DNA of 64,000 nucleotides from an uncultured Psychrobacter sp. GTDB taxonomy: Bacteria; Pseudomonadota; Gammaproteobacteria; Pseudomonadales; Moraxellaceae. How positions within the stretch are numbered: the stretch's first letter is position 1; the number at the start of each line of letters is the position of its first letter. This document shows, piece after piece, positions 26,210 to 35,940 of this stretch. A model generated the notes under the pieces. It ran no database searches. It was not told the origin of the DNA and saw only the letters and a program-made list of their open reading frames with translations. A program made the translations under genes and the position numbers. The stretch lies in the NCBI GenBank assembly GCA_947501045.1, contig CANMUI010000002.1, positions 62,001 to 126,000 of the forward strand. Reading direction: 5' to 3'.

Positions 26210-27817
26210 TTAGATAAAGACGGTTAGCACATATAAAGCCACTAAAGTTGCGATAAAGAACACAACCAATAACCAACTAACAGTGTCCACTTTACCAGGA
26301 ATCACATACCAGCCATCCTGCTTGACCGGTAGATTCTGTTCGCGATACATCTGTTTTTGACCTTTAATAGTGTAGACGGAGATCTCATTTTGATGCCCGT
26401 CTAACAACAAACTCACTCCGATAGAAATAGGTACGTTCACTATAAAGCCAATGGCGCAGTACCAAGGCCAGGCAACATCGGTTTGCGTAGCGGCTACCCA
26501 CACTGCCAAAAACCCTGCGGCAACGCCGATTAATAATCCGCGCTCTGTCGTATGCTGTGAGTAGAATCCAAGCAGATACATACTAAGCTTAGCACCAACG
26601 AAATAAGAGCCTACTTTGGTTAGCAGCTCCAATACCGAGCCCTCACTTTGAGAGAACAAAATAGCCGGTATGATAATTAGACCTGCCCATATCACGGTAA
26701 ACCAGCGCGATGCCTTTAAGTAATGAGTAGATGACGCGTTCTTTTTAAAGTACTTTTCATAAAAATCAAGCGTAGTTACTGTAGATAAAGAGTTAAGCGC
26801 TGAATCAAGACTCGAAAGTGACGCTGCTAATACTGCCGCAGTAATAATACCTAAAAGACCCGGCAGGCCCGTATCTGCTGCAAACTGCAACACAATAGTA
26901 TTGTTATTGTCGAAGTCTTGACCATTGTAGTAGCTATAAAACAGCACGCCTAATAATAAGAATACAAAATAGACGAAAAAGGCGGCAAAGCCCATGAATA
27001 AAAAGGACTTTTTGGCATCACCAATACTTTTAGCAGTAAGCGCGCGCTGTACCACCATCTGATTGGCACCATAAACGGTCGTATGAAACATCACCATAGC
27101 TATTACGCCGGTCCACACGGTAGCTTCTACTTTAGTATCTAGAGTAAAATCTAAAATATTCATTTTACCATCAGCTTTTAGCTCTGAGAGGGTCGCCATC
27201 AATGGCTGGGGCAGATCGTTTAATAGGAAGTAGAAAATGATAACCGCCCCTATCATCAAGATAACGGACTGGATGACATCAGTCCATATGACCGCGCTGA
27301 TACCTCCCATCAAGGTATAAGCCAGCGCCACGATGGTAATGACTACAATGGCAAGATTGATCTCTATACCGGTAATAAAGCTGAGCACTAGTGCTGTCGC
27401 ATACAGTACCGCTGCTGAGGATAACGTTTGGGTCATCATAAAAATGATCGACATTACACTACGAGCTTTTTTACCAAAACGCTGCTCTTGATAGTCATAA
27501 ATGGAGGCGACACCACTATTATAGAAAAAAGGTAAGAATAGCGTGATGACTATAAATATCACTATAGGGTAGTTGATGTGAATCATCATGACCCCAAGGC
27601 CACTTGCGTATGACCAAGCAGGTCCACCCAAAAACGACATGGCACTAACGTAGGTCGCTAATATCGAAAAACCAATAGCCCACCAAGGAATTTTTTTACT
27701 ACCTAGATAATAATCTTCAGCACTGTTAACATTTTTGCTAAACATCAAACCCATTAGCAAATTACCGATAAGATACACAATCAATATAGTCCAATTAAGT
27801 AGCCCAAAACTTCCCAT
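26210..27817 (-). CDS. Sodium:solute symporter (SSS family)
   Basis: A 535-residue polytopic protein of the SSS family with about 13 helices. The N-terminal region NSAEDYYLGSKKIPWWAIGFSILATYVSAMSFLGGPAWSY contains the Na+-site and substrate-site segments typical of the family. ASLSSLDSALNSLSTVTTLDFYEKYF is the conserved TM8 region with the Na2-site serines. A GTG six bases upstream is in frame; the ATG at 27817 has a better-placed GAGTGAG. It is on the same strand as the carboxynorspermidine genes but separated by 366 bases and a terminator. Substrate unknown; sugars, sialic acid, or amino compounds are possible. Confidence 0.88.
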   Translation of the reverse strand: MGSFGLLNWTILIVYLIGNLLMGLMFSKNVNSAEDYYLGSKKIPWWAIGFSILATYVSAMSFLGGPAWSYASGLGVMMIHINYPIVIFIVITLFLPFFYNSGVASIYDYQEQRFGKKARSVMSIIFMMTQTLSSAAVLYATALVLSFITGIEINLAIVVITIVALAYTLMGGISAVIWTDVIQSVILMIGAVIIFYFLLNDLPQPLMATLSELKADGKMNILDFTLDTKVEATVWTGVIAMVMFHTTVYGANQMVVQRALTAKSIGDAKKSFLFMGFAAFFVYFVFLLLGVLFYSYYNGQDFDNNNTIVLQFAADTGLPGLLGIITAAVLAASLSSLDSALNSLSTVTTLDFYEKYFKKNASSTHYLKASRWFTVIWAGLIIIPAILFSQSEGSVLELLTKVGSYFVGAKLSMYLLGFYSQHTTERGLLIGVAAGFLAVWVAATQTDVAWPWYCAIGFIVNVPISIGVSLLLDGHQNEISVYTIKGQKQMYREQNLPVKQDGWYVIPGKVDTVSWLLVVFFIATLVALYVLTVFI

Positions 27818-28132
27818 ATGCACGACTCACTCTTTATTATCAGTACTAAGTTTGAGATTACAATTGGGACTACATTCTGATGAATGGCTCCAATCTGTGA
27901 CAAGTGGTTATTAAACACACTTTTTAAAATATATAACAGCATGTAAATATTAATGTGATTATCATGTAACACTTATCAAAATATTCATATAAGAGTATAA
28001 ACAGCAAACTTTTTTCTTTGAGTATAGTTCAGACATTTTAGAGATGTTATGACTAGTGTTTTTACCCATCAATCCGATGAATCGAAAATAAATCAATAAC
28101 TCCCTTATTTATACGTAAAAATTTCATACGCA

Positions 28133-28165
28133 AAAAAAAAGCTTATCTATGACAGATAAGCCTTT
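28133..28165 (-). terminator. Terminator of carboxynorspermidine dehydrogenase gene
   Basis: A perfect 8-bp stem (GCTTATCT / AGATAAGC) with a 5-base loop, followed on the minus strand by at least eight T. It lies 22 bases past the stop codon at 28183. Confidence 0.9.
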
Positions 28166-28182
28166 TGGGTAATTAAAGTAAA

Positions 28183-29457
28183 TTAAATATCAAACTCAAG
28201 TGCTCTATCTCCATCTGCATCTTGAATACGCGTCGGCAAACCAATGTTATTTAGTAAGTTAATAAAGGGTTTAGGATCAAGCTCTTCGACATTCACCATT
28301 TTACCTGCATCCCATGTACCTGTAGCGACTAGTATAGCAGCCGCAACGGGCGGTACACCTGCAGTATAGGAGATACCTTGGCTACCGACCTCGTTGTAGG
28401 CATCCTTATGATCGGAGATATTATAGATAAACACCTCGCTATCAACGCCGTTTATTTGTCCTTTGACTTTATCACCGATGCAGGTCTTGCCTGTATAGTT
28501 TGGCGCAAGGGAACTTGGGTCTGGCAATACCGCTTTGACTACTTTTAAAGGAATAACCTCTTGCCCTTCGGCGGTCATGACTGGCTGCTCAGATAACAAT
28601 CCTAAGCTCTGTAGTACAGTAAAGACGTTGATGTAATGCTCACCGAAGCCCATCCAAAAGCGTATATTGGGCACGTCTAAATTGGCCGATAACGAATGAA
28701 TCTCGTCATGACCACTTAAGTAACTGTTTTGCATGCCAACGACTGGCAAATCATCGCTGCGTTTGACCTCAAACATCTTGTTAGATTGCCACTGGCTATC
28801 TTGCCAAGAGTAGACCGTACCGGTGAATTCACGGAAATTAATCTCAGGGTCGAAGTTGGTGGCGAAGTACTTGCCATGACTGCCTGCATTAATATCGATA
28901 ATATCAATATCGGTCACCGTGCCTTTATCCATCATGTCATAGCCGATACGCGCATAAGCGTTGACCACACCTGGATCGAATCCTACACCCAAGATCGCCG
29001 TGACATTATTGTCTGCACAGCGCTGTTTGCGTTGCCATTCATAGTTGTCATACCATGGCGGCGTCTCACAGATCTTGCGTGGATCTTCATGAATAGCGGT
29101 ATCGATATAAGCAGTACCCGTCTCAATACAAGCTTCTAGTACACTCATATTAATAAAAGATGAGCCGACATTAATAAGGATTTTAATGCCCGTATCGTTG
29201 ATAAGTTTGATAAGCGCTTGACTGTCCATCGCATCGACTTGGTGCGTATGCAAGACTGCTGCTTGTTTAAAGCTACCTTTATCCTTTACGCTTTGAGCGA
29301 TGGCATCACATTTGTCCTGAGTGCGTGAGGCGATATGAATCTCGCCGAGCACATCATTATGCATCGCACACTTATGCGCGACCACTTGAGCGACACCGCC
29401 TGCGCCGATGATGAGTACGTCTTTTTTGCTAGGCTTAGCTTGTTGGTTTGTGTTCAA
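28183..29457 (-). CDS. Carboxynorspermidine/carboxyspermidine dehydrogenase (saccharopine dehydrogenase family)
   Basis: A 424-residue NAD(P)-dependent enzyme that condenses a diamine with aspartate semialdehyde to form carboxy(nor)spermidine, the first step of the alternative polyamine route. The Rossmann motif IIGAGGVAQVVAHKC is at residues 16-30. Conserved segments include INVGSSFINMSVLEACIETG, ILGVGFDPGVVNAYA and GISYTAGVPPVAAAILVATG. The start is TTG at 29457, eight bases after a full AAGGAGG. Its partner decarboxylase gene is upstream on the same strand. Lysine saccharopine metabolism is less likely given that neighbour. Confidence 0.9.
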   Translation of the reverse strand: MNTNQQAKPSKKDVLIIGAGGVAQVVAHKCAMHNDVLGEIHIASRTQDKCDAIAQSVKDKGSFKQAAVLHTHQVDAMDSQALIKLINDTGIKILINVGSSFINMSVLEACIETGTAYIDTAIHEDPRKICETPPWYDNYEWQRKQRCADNNVTAILGVGFDPGVVNAYARIGYDMMDKGTVTDIDIIDINAGSHGKYFATNFDPEINFREFTGTVYSWQDSQWQSNKMFEVKRSDDLPVVGMQNSYLSGHDEIHSLSANLDVPNIRFWMGFGEHYINVFTVLQSLGLLSEQPVMTAEGQEVIPLKVVKAVLPDPSSLAPNYTGKTCIGDKVKGQINGVDSEVFIYNISDHKDAYNEVGSQGISYTAGVPPVAAAILVATGTWDAGKMVNVEELDPKPFINLLNNIGLPTRIQDADGDRALEFDI

Positions 29458-29585
29458 TGAACAATCCTCCTTTGTGTCCCTGTTGATACCATCGATAGTG
29501 GCTATGCAAAACAGAAACGAGTGAATGATATGCGTGAATTAAAAAGGAAGACCGAGGAAAACCCACGCACCCGTCGAGCAAAGAC

Positions 29586-29627
29586 TATTATTTGAATAAT
29601 AGCTACTCTTAAATAATAGCCACTCTG
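29586..29627. repeat. Small palindrome plus direct repeat between polyamine genes
   Basis: CTATTATT-TG-AATAATAG (29586-29603) is a perfect palindrome. Overlapping it, AATAATAGCTACTCT (29596-29610) recurs at 29613-29627 with one change. It sits in the 227-base gap between the decarboxylase and dehydrogenase genes and could be a weak intra-operon hairpin. Confidence 0.55.
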
Positions 29628-29684
29628 CCCGGCGCAATTATAACAATTTTTATAGTCTTTTTAGCACTATTTAATGATTAAAAA

Positions 29685-30917
29685 TTAAGACAAACTTGCT
29701 TTGTAGTCTTGATAATCAAACTTACGCTGGATATCAATGCTACCATCTAAACGGCGAATAACAATCGCTGGCATGTCAACACCGTTAAACCAGTTTTTCT
29801 TGACCATGGTATAACCTGCGGCATTACCAAAGGCTATTTTATCGCCTATTTCTAGCGGTTTTTGGGTAGCATCTACCAAGTCATATTCGCCGAAGATATC
29901 GCCTGCCAAACAAGAACGACCATAAATAATCGTATTGTTAGGAGCGTCATTTTTTTGCTCAGCATTAGCAGGCACAATATCAACTGATTTATCGTTGATA
30001 GAAGTAATGGATGCTGATTCTTGATAGATCAGTAAATCTAGCATGTGCGCCTCAATAGACGCATCGACGACGGCTAGGTTTTTTTCGTTATGCATAGTAT
30101 CTAATACTGTGGTGACCAATGAGCCAGCGCCATGAATGCTCGCCTCCCCTGGTTCCAAATAGACTTGTACGCCATACTTTTCGCTAAAGCCTTTTAATCT
30201 GTCTGCAAGCTTTTCTAGCGGATAATCAGACGCTATGAAATGAATACCACCGCCCAAGCTTACCCACTCAAGCTTCGCTAAAACGTCACCAAATCTTGCT
30301 TCGATGTCGGCCAAGCTCTCGCTAAACGCTTCAAAGCTATCATTTTCGCAATTGTTATGAATCATTACTCCAGTAATATCATCCAATACAGCGACGATTT
30401 TATTTTTATCATGTTCACCAAGCCTGCTAAAAGGGCGCGCCGGATCAGCAATAATAAACGATGAATTGCTGGTCTTAGGATTCAGGCGTAGTCCTACTGG
30501 GATATTTTTTGCTTGTGCCTTACCTTTGAAGGCAGTGAGCTGCGAGATAGAATTAAAAATAATCTTGTCGGCATAGTTTAATACTTCGTCTATCTCATCC
30601 GCACTATAGGCCACGCTATAAGCATGGGTTTCTTTCTTGTCTTTGTTGTTGGCAGCGCTATTATTGCCAAAAGTTTCGTAGCCTAAACGGACTTCATTCA
30701 AAGATGATGAGGTGGTGCCATGTAAGAAGGGCTGCATGACTTCAAACACGCCCCATGTTGCAAAGCATTTAAGAGCAAGCAAAGCCTTAGCGCCAGATAA
30801 TTGACATAAACGCTCAATAATCTGCATATTGGCGACGATAGCGGCTTCATCGAGCAGATAATAAGGCGTTGGGAGCGCAGATAAAGGAGTAGATAATACT
30901 GTTTTTGTCGAATTCAT
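29685..30917 (-). CDS. nspC: NspC, carboxynorspermidine decarboxylase
   Basis: A roughly 410-residue PLP enzyme that decarboxylates carboxy(nor)spermidine to (nor)spermidine. The PLP lysine lies in ALLALKCFATWGVF. Other landmarks are SSLNEVRLGYETFG, NPKTSNSSFIIADPARPFSRLG, VSLGGGIHF, YLEPGEASIHGAGSLV and GRSCLAGDIFGEYDL. A Lys/Asn/Asp-rich insert around residues 93-108 is not typical. The frame opens 33 bases further up at 30950; the ATG at 30917 has an AGG about 10 bases upstream and a better fit to family N-termini. Confidence 0.92.
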   Translation of the reverse strand: MNSTKTVLSTPLSALPTPYYLLDEAAIVANMQIIERLCQLSGAKALLALKCFATWGVFEVMQPFLHGTTSSSLNEVRLGYETFGNNSAANNKDKKETHAYSVAYSADEIDEVLNYADKIIFNSISQLTAFKGKAQAKNIPVGLRLNPKTSNSSFIIADPARPFSRLGEHDKNKIVAVLDDITGVMIHNNCENDSFEAFSESLADIEARFGDVLAKLEWVSLGGGIHFIASDYPLEKLADRLKGFSEKYGVQVYLEPGEASIHGAGSLVTTVLDTMHNEKNLAVVDASIEAHMLDLLIYQESASITSINDKSVDIVPANAEQKNDAPNNTIIYGRSCLAGDIFGEYDLVDATQKPLEIGDKIAFGNAAGYTMVKKNWFNGVDMPAIVIRRLDGSIDIQRKFDYQDYKASLS

Positions 30918-31007
30918 AAGAGATAACCTAGTAGCTACTGATAGCGTCATGACAGACCAAAATAATTACGCTATAGTAGGCTAAATTCATCACAATTAGA
31001 ATACATT

Positions 31008-31673
31008 ATGTCACTTTCAACTGATTATACCAGTAGCTCAAAGACTCGTGCTGCACACCCGCTTGAGACAACAGATATTAATTTGGATGCACTACATCCT
31101 GATGCTCGCGCCGTATTAGACTTTTGGTTCGACAAAGATAATGAACCCTATTGGTTTGAAAAAAATGATAACTTCGATCAGCAAATCTATGATAAGTTTG
31201 GCAAGATATGGCGAGCAGCGAAGCGCGGCGAATGCGTAGTTTGGCGCTATAATGACAGACAGGCAGATTTTGACGATTCAGTTGTAAACTCAGCAGGACG
31301 CTTGGCTGAGATCATCGTTTTAGACCAATTCTCGCGTAACTTGTGCCGTGATCAAGCTCAAGCTTTCGCTCAAGATAGTATGGCACTGGTGCTGGCACAA
31401 GAAGCTATCAAACAGCCCCAATTCAACAATCTGCCAATGGAATGGCGTCGCTTTACCATCATGCCGTTCATGCATTCTGAATCATTGATGATTCATGAGC
31501 GCTATCTACCCTTGTTTGAACAGTTAAACGATGCTCAAACCTTAGATTTTGAACATCGTCATTTAGATATTATCAAACAATTTGGACGCTATCCGCATCG
31601 TAATGATGCCTTGGATCGAGAGTCGACTGACAAAGAAGAAGCTTTTTTGCAGCAACCGAACTCTTCATTTTAA
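31008..31673 (+). CDS. DUF924 family protein
   Basis: A 221-residue protein of the DUF924 (TPR-like) family of unknown biochemical role. It shows VLDFWFDKDNEPYWFEKNDNFDQQI, RLAEIIVLDQFSRNLCRDQAQAFAQD, FTIMPFMHSESLMIHERYLPLF and FGRYPHRNDALDRESTDKEEAFL, the well-conserved blocks of the family. It is divergent from nspC with under 100 bases between. No strong ribosome-binding site precedes the ATG. Confidence 0.9.
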   Translation: MSLSTDYTSSSKTRAAHPLETTDINLDALHPDARAVLDFWFDKDNEPYWFEKNDNFDQQIYDKFGKIWRAAKRGECVVWRYNDRQADFDDSVVNSAGRLAEIIVLDQFSRNLCRDQAQAFAQDSMALVLAQEAIKQPQFNNLPMEWRRFTIMPFMHSESLMIHERYLPLFEQLNDAQTLDFEHRHLDIIKQFGRYPHRNDALDRESTDKEEAFLQQPNSSF

Positions 31674-31715
31674 GACCATCCTCATTTTAAGAATGGATAA
31701 AAGTAGCGAGTAAGT

Positions 31716-33065
31716 TTAATAATTAACCTCACCAGTGCTAAAGGTAAATGCTTTGGTCTCAAGTGTCTTATTGTCTACTAACACATCGAAGCTTACGCGG
31801 TAGTCACTATTGCCGTAGAGACCGCAGTTCTGACCTTTTTTGCGACCTATCTCGCAGCTTTTTAAACTATCGGTAAGGGGTAAAATAAACGCCTCATTAT
31901 TTGGCAGCTCATACTCAGTACCTTTATAAGGATCATTACTATAATCAAGTAGATCAATAGGCACGTTTATATTGCGCTGGACATCGCGAAACCTAACATT
32001 GCTGACTTTAATACTTTTGGCAGTAGGCATACTAATATAGATAGGCTGACCAATAGGATCTATGCCCAAGTCCCGTCCTGTTCCTGCGACCGGGCTTGGA
32101 AATTCATTATATAAAGCAGTATTGGTATTGGTCACATCAGCACAAGGATAAGTAAATAGCCCTTTTACGGTTTTATCCACTGTCTTTTTATCGGCTGAAG
32201 AAGCATTCACCAAGACGTAACCCTGAGATTTATCGGCATCCTTATTATGCGGAGTATAAGCCACCATGCCTGAGCCTGTCTGGCTAAGATTAGGGGTCAT
32301 GAGCAGACGCATATGATAAGGAGCAGCTAACAAAGACTTTGTCATGCCCTGTGCTGCGTAATCAGGGGAGGTAACTCTACCTGCTGAGCTAAAATAGGTA
32401 ATTTGTGAGATGTTTTCAGCGACGCCATAAGCTAGGTTTGAATAATTTGCTTTAACTAAGCGGTCTTTAAAACTAACACCCGTAAAAAATGGATTATTAC
32501 TTCCAGTCCAATCTTTGATGTCTGTAATTTTATTTTCATAATGGGCATTAAATGTGGTTGGTCTACTATTAGAAAACACGTGCTGTATGTACTGTGCATG
32601 TTGGGTAGCAATTTTGGTCAGCTCTTTGTTTTCGGTTACTGCGCTAAGTCCGCAGCTCTGTCTTTGTAAGCTAAGCAAACTTGACCCTACTTTTGCTGAG
32701 ACGTCATAGCTTTTACTTTTGACATCTGTGATAGTCATTTCAGCTGCTCCAGTCGGTAATATGGCTACGCTGTTTGCAGGATTGTCGGTAGGTTTATTGA
32801 CATCAGATGAGTCGGTAGGTTTAGGCGGTTTTGTGCTATCGGTAGCGTTTGAAGACTGAGTTGGTGGTTTAACCGTATCGGTAGGTTTTGTTAGCTCAGG
32901 TGTATTGACAGGTTCGGTTGGTTCATCAGCTGCTGATGGTTTGATAGTAGTGGGTGGACTTGCATTATTTGAGCTATCATCTGAACCACCGCCACCGCAA
33001 GCTGTTAAAAACAGTGTTGAAAAAAGGGCAATGGCAATGCTTTTCTCTGCTGCATTAAAAGTCAT
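31716..33065 (-). CDS. CAP/SCP-domain lipoprotein
   Basis: About 449 residues. The signal ends in a lipobox FLTAC followed by Gly4-Ser. A 90-residue Pro/Thr/Lys/Ser-rich linker with repeated KPTD-like units spans about 35-115. The CAP domain (about 130-290) is marked by LLSLQRQSCG, IATQHAQYIQHV, FNAHYE, GVAENI, and PYHMRLLM. The C-terminal 150 residues form an additional beta-rich region (FRDVQRNINVPIDLLDY; VSFDVLVDNKT). Two ATGs in tandem; AGGA is 6 bases before the second (33065). Likely a surface or periplasmic lipoprotein; activity unknown. Confidence 0.82.
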   Translation of the reverse strand: MTFNAAEKSIAIALFSTLFLTACGGGGSDDSSNNASPPTTIKPSAADEPTEPVNTPELTKPTDTVKPPTQSSNATDSTKPPKPTDSSDVNKPTDNPANSVAILPTGAAEMTITDVKSKSYDVSAKVGSSLLSLQRQSCGLSAVTENKELTKIATQHAQYIQHVFSNSRPTTFNAHYENKITDIKDWTGSNNPFFTGVSFKDRLVKANYSNLAYGVAENISQITYFSSAGRVTSPDYAAQGMTKSLLAAPYHMRLLMTPNLSQTGSGMVAYTPHNKDADKSQGYVLVNASSADKKTVDKTVKGLFTYPCADVTNTNTALYNEFPSPVAGTGRDLGIDPIGQPIYISMPTAKSIKVSNVRFRDVQRNINVPIDLLDYSNDPYKGTEYELPNNEAFILPLTDSLKSCEIGRKKGQNCGLYGNSDYRVSFDVLVDNKTLETKAFTFSTGEVNY

Positions 33066-33162
33066 CATTTATCCTAGGGTAGTCAAGTGAGTATATTGGG
33101 CGACCATAGTCAAAATGAGCAATAATTATGCCAAACGATAGAAAAATTACCGTTTGTAGCCA

Positions 33163-33188
33163 TAAAAAAACCGTCCATAGGGGACGGT
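33163..33188 (-). terminator. Terminator downstream of rnhB
   Basis: A perfect 7-bp stem (ACCGTCC / GGACGGT) with a 5-base loop is followed on the minus strand by seven T. It is 112 bases beyond the rnhB stop, so some untranslated RNA lies between. Confidence 0.85.
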
Positions 33189-33299
33189 CCAAAAAATACA
33201 GGCTCTGAGATTAATTTTAGTAATAGTTTAAAACTGATTTAAGAATTGATTTCTCCTTAATTTTTTTTGCTTAGGCTATTTTTTTTAAAAGATAAATTC

Positions 33300-34244
33300 T
33301 TATACATTCTTTTTAGGGGGAGCTGAGGGGTTTTGCCTTATTTTCAAATCACTATTGTTTTCAAGCGCCAGTCTTATAGGAGCAAAGCTGCGCCGATGTT
33401 CAGGTAACACCCCATGAGTATCGATAGCTTCCCTATGCAAACGAGTTGGATAGCCTTTGTGCCGAGCGATACCATATTGCGGATACTTAGAATCAAGCAC
33501 ATACATAGTTTGGTCGCGGCTCACTTTTGCTAAAATACTAGCTGCCGCAATACTGGTATGACGCGCGTCTCCCTTTATCCACGCTTGACAGTCAAGACTC
33601 GTTTTGTCTAAGCCTATCTTAGCAAGTTTTGGATAATTGAGCTCTGGACAGCGATTACCATCATAGAGTATTTGAGCTTGCAGACTACCAGATGCCAATC
33701 CTGCTGCTTTCGCAGTTTGATCCGCTACAACCTCTAATAATGCTTCGGTGCATAAACGCATACCTAGTATAGTGGCTTGTAAAATGTTGATCTGGTCAAT
33801 GACTGCTGGCGAAATATCAGCGATAATATATCCGATAGCCTGCTGCTGGATTAGCGGATATAAAATCTCACGTTTTTTTTCACTTAACTGCTTAGAATCT
33901 GTCAATATCGATAGCGGTGTTTCTTGCAGCGGCTGCCTCTCAATAAGATCTGACCATAACGACGGTAAGATTGCCGCCGCCACATTCACGCTGCCCAAAA
34001 GTGGTCCGCGCCCTGCTTCATCAACGCCTATTTGTAGCTTTAGGGCTTTTGAATCTTGAGATATGATTGAGCGTTCAAGTGTCTTATACTCAGCAGCTAG
34101 TTTGACAAGATTTAATTGACCAAATAAACGTATAGGCGCGGCTAAATTAATATACTGACCTTTAATATCGATATGTTCAATATCAGTTTTTATTTCGATG
34201 GTTTGATTCTCAAAGGTGCTATCTACAAAAAAGCTATTATTCAT
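33300..34244 (-). CDS. rnhB: RNase HII with N-terminal extension
   Basis: RNase HII cuts RNA in RNA/DNA hybrids and removes misinserted ribonucleotides. The catalytic core starts at QIGVDEAGRGPLLGSVNVAAAIL (DE pair), then LTDSKQLSEKKRE, ILYDGNRCPEL (Asp) and HTSIAAASILAKVSRDQ (Asp). The Met at 34244 is 28 bases after the lpxB stop and gives 314 residues. The frame opens further up at 34325, overlapping lpxB. Even the shorter form has about 70 residues before the core, where most RNase HII begin almost at once. lpxB-rnhB is a common gene order. Confidence 0.92.
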   Translation of the reverse strand: MNNSFFVDSTFENQTIEIKTDIEHIDIKGQYINLAAPIRLFGQLNLVKLAAEYKTLERSIISQDSKALKLQIGVDEAGRGPLLGSVNVAAAILPSLWSDLIERQPLQETPLSILTDSKQLSEKKREILYPLIQQQAIGYIIADISPAVIDQINILQATILGMRLCTEALLEVVADQTAKAAGLASGSLQAQILYDGNRCPELNYPKLAKIGLDKTSLDCQAWIKGDARHTSIAAASILAKVSRDQTMYVLDSKYPQYGIARHKGYPTRLHREAIDTHGVLPEHRRSFAPIRLALENNSDLKIRQNPSAPPKKNV

Positions 34245-34272
34245 ATGATTGGGGTTCTTATGATCGTTAAAG

Positions 34273-35577
34273 CTAACCTTTAGTTTGCATATACCACTGC
34301 TCAACGACGCTGTGGGCAGAGTCATGATTGCTTTGCTGTTGTAAAATCTGCTTAGTGGTAACTAAATCTTGCAATTGTTCGGCATAAGCGCGCGGCTGCA
34401 ATACGCGCAGCACAGTACGGCAAATATTATCGCCCGTTGCCTGCTCTTGGATAAGCTCGGGCACAATAGCATCACCTGCCAAAATGTTAGGTAGCCCCAC
34501 GTAAGGCACCTTTACCAGACGCTTAGCAAGCTCAAAGGTAAGTTTATTGAGCTGATAAACAATTACCATGGGGCGTTCAAGCAGCATCGCCTCAAGCGTT
34601 GCTGTGCCCGAAGCTAGCATCACCATATCAGAGGCTGCCATCGCTTGTTGGCTAAAGGCAGGTTGACTCTCATCATAAATCACCGCAATAGCACTACGCA
34701 GCTGTTCAGTACGCTGATCGATCACGTCTTGCACGATATATTGATGGTTTTGATCCACTGTCGGAATAATAAAACAAAGCTTGGGATCTAATAATAATAA
34801 CCTTTGAATACCGTCAAGCATCAATGGTAAAATCGCGGTAATCTCCCCGCGCCGTGACCCTGGCATGACACAAATGAGCTGACTTACATTGTCGAAGCGT
34901 TCAATAAAAAACTGCTGTAAACCGTCGTTATGCCACACCAACTCACTGCGCAGCTGATTGATCGGAGTTTCTATTAGCGTCTGATCCATGGTATGCAGTA
35001 GCGGATGTCCCACGCATATCGCTGGATGATCGTGACGCTCATACACCGGCAGCTCAAAGGGAAACAGGCACAATACTAAATGGGTCGCCGCTTTAATACC
35101 GTGAATACGTGACTCGCGCCATGCCCAAATAGAGGGGCTGACATACTGGACACAAAACACACCTTTAGGTTTAAGCTTTTTGGCAACACGTAGATTAAAA
35201 TCAGGGGCATCAATACCAACGAACCAATCAATATTGGCCGCAGCAAAAGCAGTTAATAACTCTCGTCGCGCTTTAAACAGATCCGGAAGCTGGGAGAGCA
35301 CTTCAACCAAACCCATCACGGCAAGGCGCGACAGCGGAAAAATACTCTGCAGACCTTGCGCTTGCATTTGACTACCGCCCACCCCTACCCAAACGATATC
35401 GTCGCGCAAATTATTCATCTGAGCCATAAAGTCAGCGCCCAAACTATCGCCCGATACTTCACCGGCAACGATACCGATGACCAGCGTATTTTTTGGTGAC
35501 TGATGACTGTCTTTTAAACCGTTAGAAACCTTGGTAGACGCTTCAGTAGCTTTAGAAGGCACAGTAGAAACAGGCAT
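34273..35577 (-). CDS. lpxB: LpxB, lipid-A-disaccharide synthase
   Basis: A 434-residue GT19 glycosyltransferase that joins UDP-diacylglucosamine and lipid X in lipid A synthesis at the inner membrane. The N-terminal motif IVAGEVSGDSLGADFM, VGIDAPDFNLRVAKKLK, YVSPSIWAWRESRI, VCVMPGSRRGEI-like ICVMPGSRRGEITAILP and MLASGTATLEAMLLERPMVIVY are conserved. A roughly 30-residue Ser/Thr/Lys-rich N-terminal extension is present. GAGAG 7 bases before the ATG supports the start. Confidence 0.96.
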   Translation of the reverse strand: MPVSTVPSKATEASTKVSNGLKDSHQSPKNTLVIGIVAGEVSGDSLGADFMAQMNNLRDDIVWVGVGGSQMQAQGLQSIFPLSRLAVMGLVEVLSQLPDLFKARRELLTAFAAANIDWFVGIDAPDFNLRVAKKLKPKGVFCVQYVSPSIWAWRESRIHGIKAATHLVLCLFPFELPVYERHDHPAICVGHPLLHTMDQTLIETPINQLRSELVWHNDGLQQFFIERFDNVSQLICVMPGSRRGEITAILPLMLDGIQRLLLLDPKLCFIIPTVDQNHQYIVQDVIDQRTEQLRSAIAVIYDESQPAFSQQAMAASDMVMLASGTATLEAMLLERPMVIVYQLNKLTFELAKRLVKVPYVGLPNILAGDAIVPELIQEQATGDNICRTVLRVLQPRAYAEQLQDLVTTKQILQQQSNHDSAHSVVEQWYMQTKG

Positions 35578-35940
35578 AGCAAGCTCTCGATAATGACAAA
35601 ATAGTAGTGCTTTGATGTTAATATTTTATACAGTGATTTAAAAAATGACTTTAAAACTTAGTAATTCCAAACTCAAAAAATTTAAAAACAGCAACTTTAA
35701 AACCCATACTTTACCGCATTATTTTAAAGATTTGTGGCTCTATCATACGTGACGCCAAAGCCAATAGCTAAGTTATCATCATCACAAAATCACTTTGTAT
35801 ACCAAAATGACAAGCAAGTATAACAAATTTTTGGTTTTACCATCTCTGTTATCAATCAATTAACTATAAGGCTGCCCTTGTCAACGGACACTTTTCGCTC
35901 CATAATAAGTATTCCTACTTATTAGTTAGACGATACGATC
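35578..35940. other. Divergent intergenic region lpxB/aroG
   Basis: 363 bp, mainly AT-rich, between two divergently transcribed genes. It must hold both promoters. A short repeat (TAAGTATTCC...TACTTATTAG) lies just before aroG; no leader peptide or attenuator was recognised. Confidence 0.45.

Noticed and set aside
26082..26276. 64-residue minus-strand frame past the symporter gene
   Set aside because: It crosses the terminator hairpin and the end of the symporter gene; no homology recognised.
27781..27972. 63-residue minus-strand frame upstream of the symporter
   Set aside because: It overlaps the symporter start and reads as non-coding AT-rich leader.
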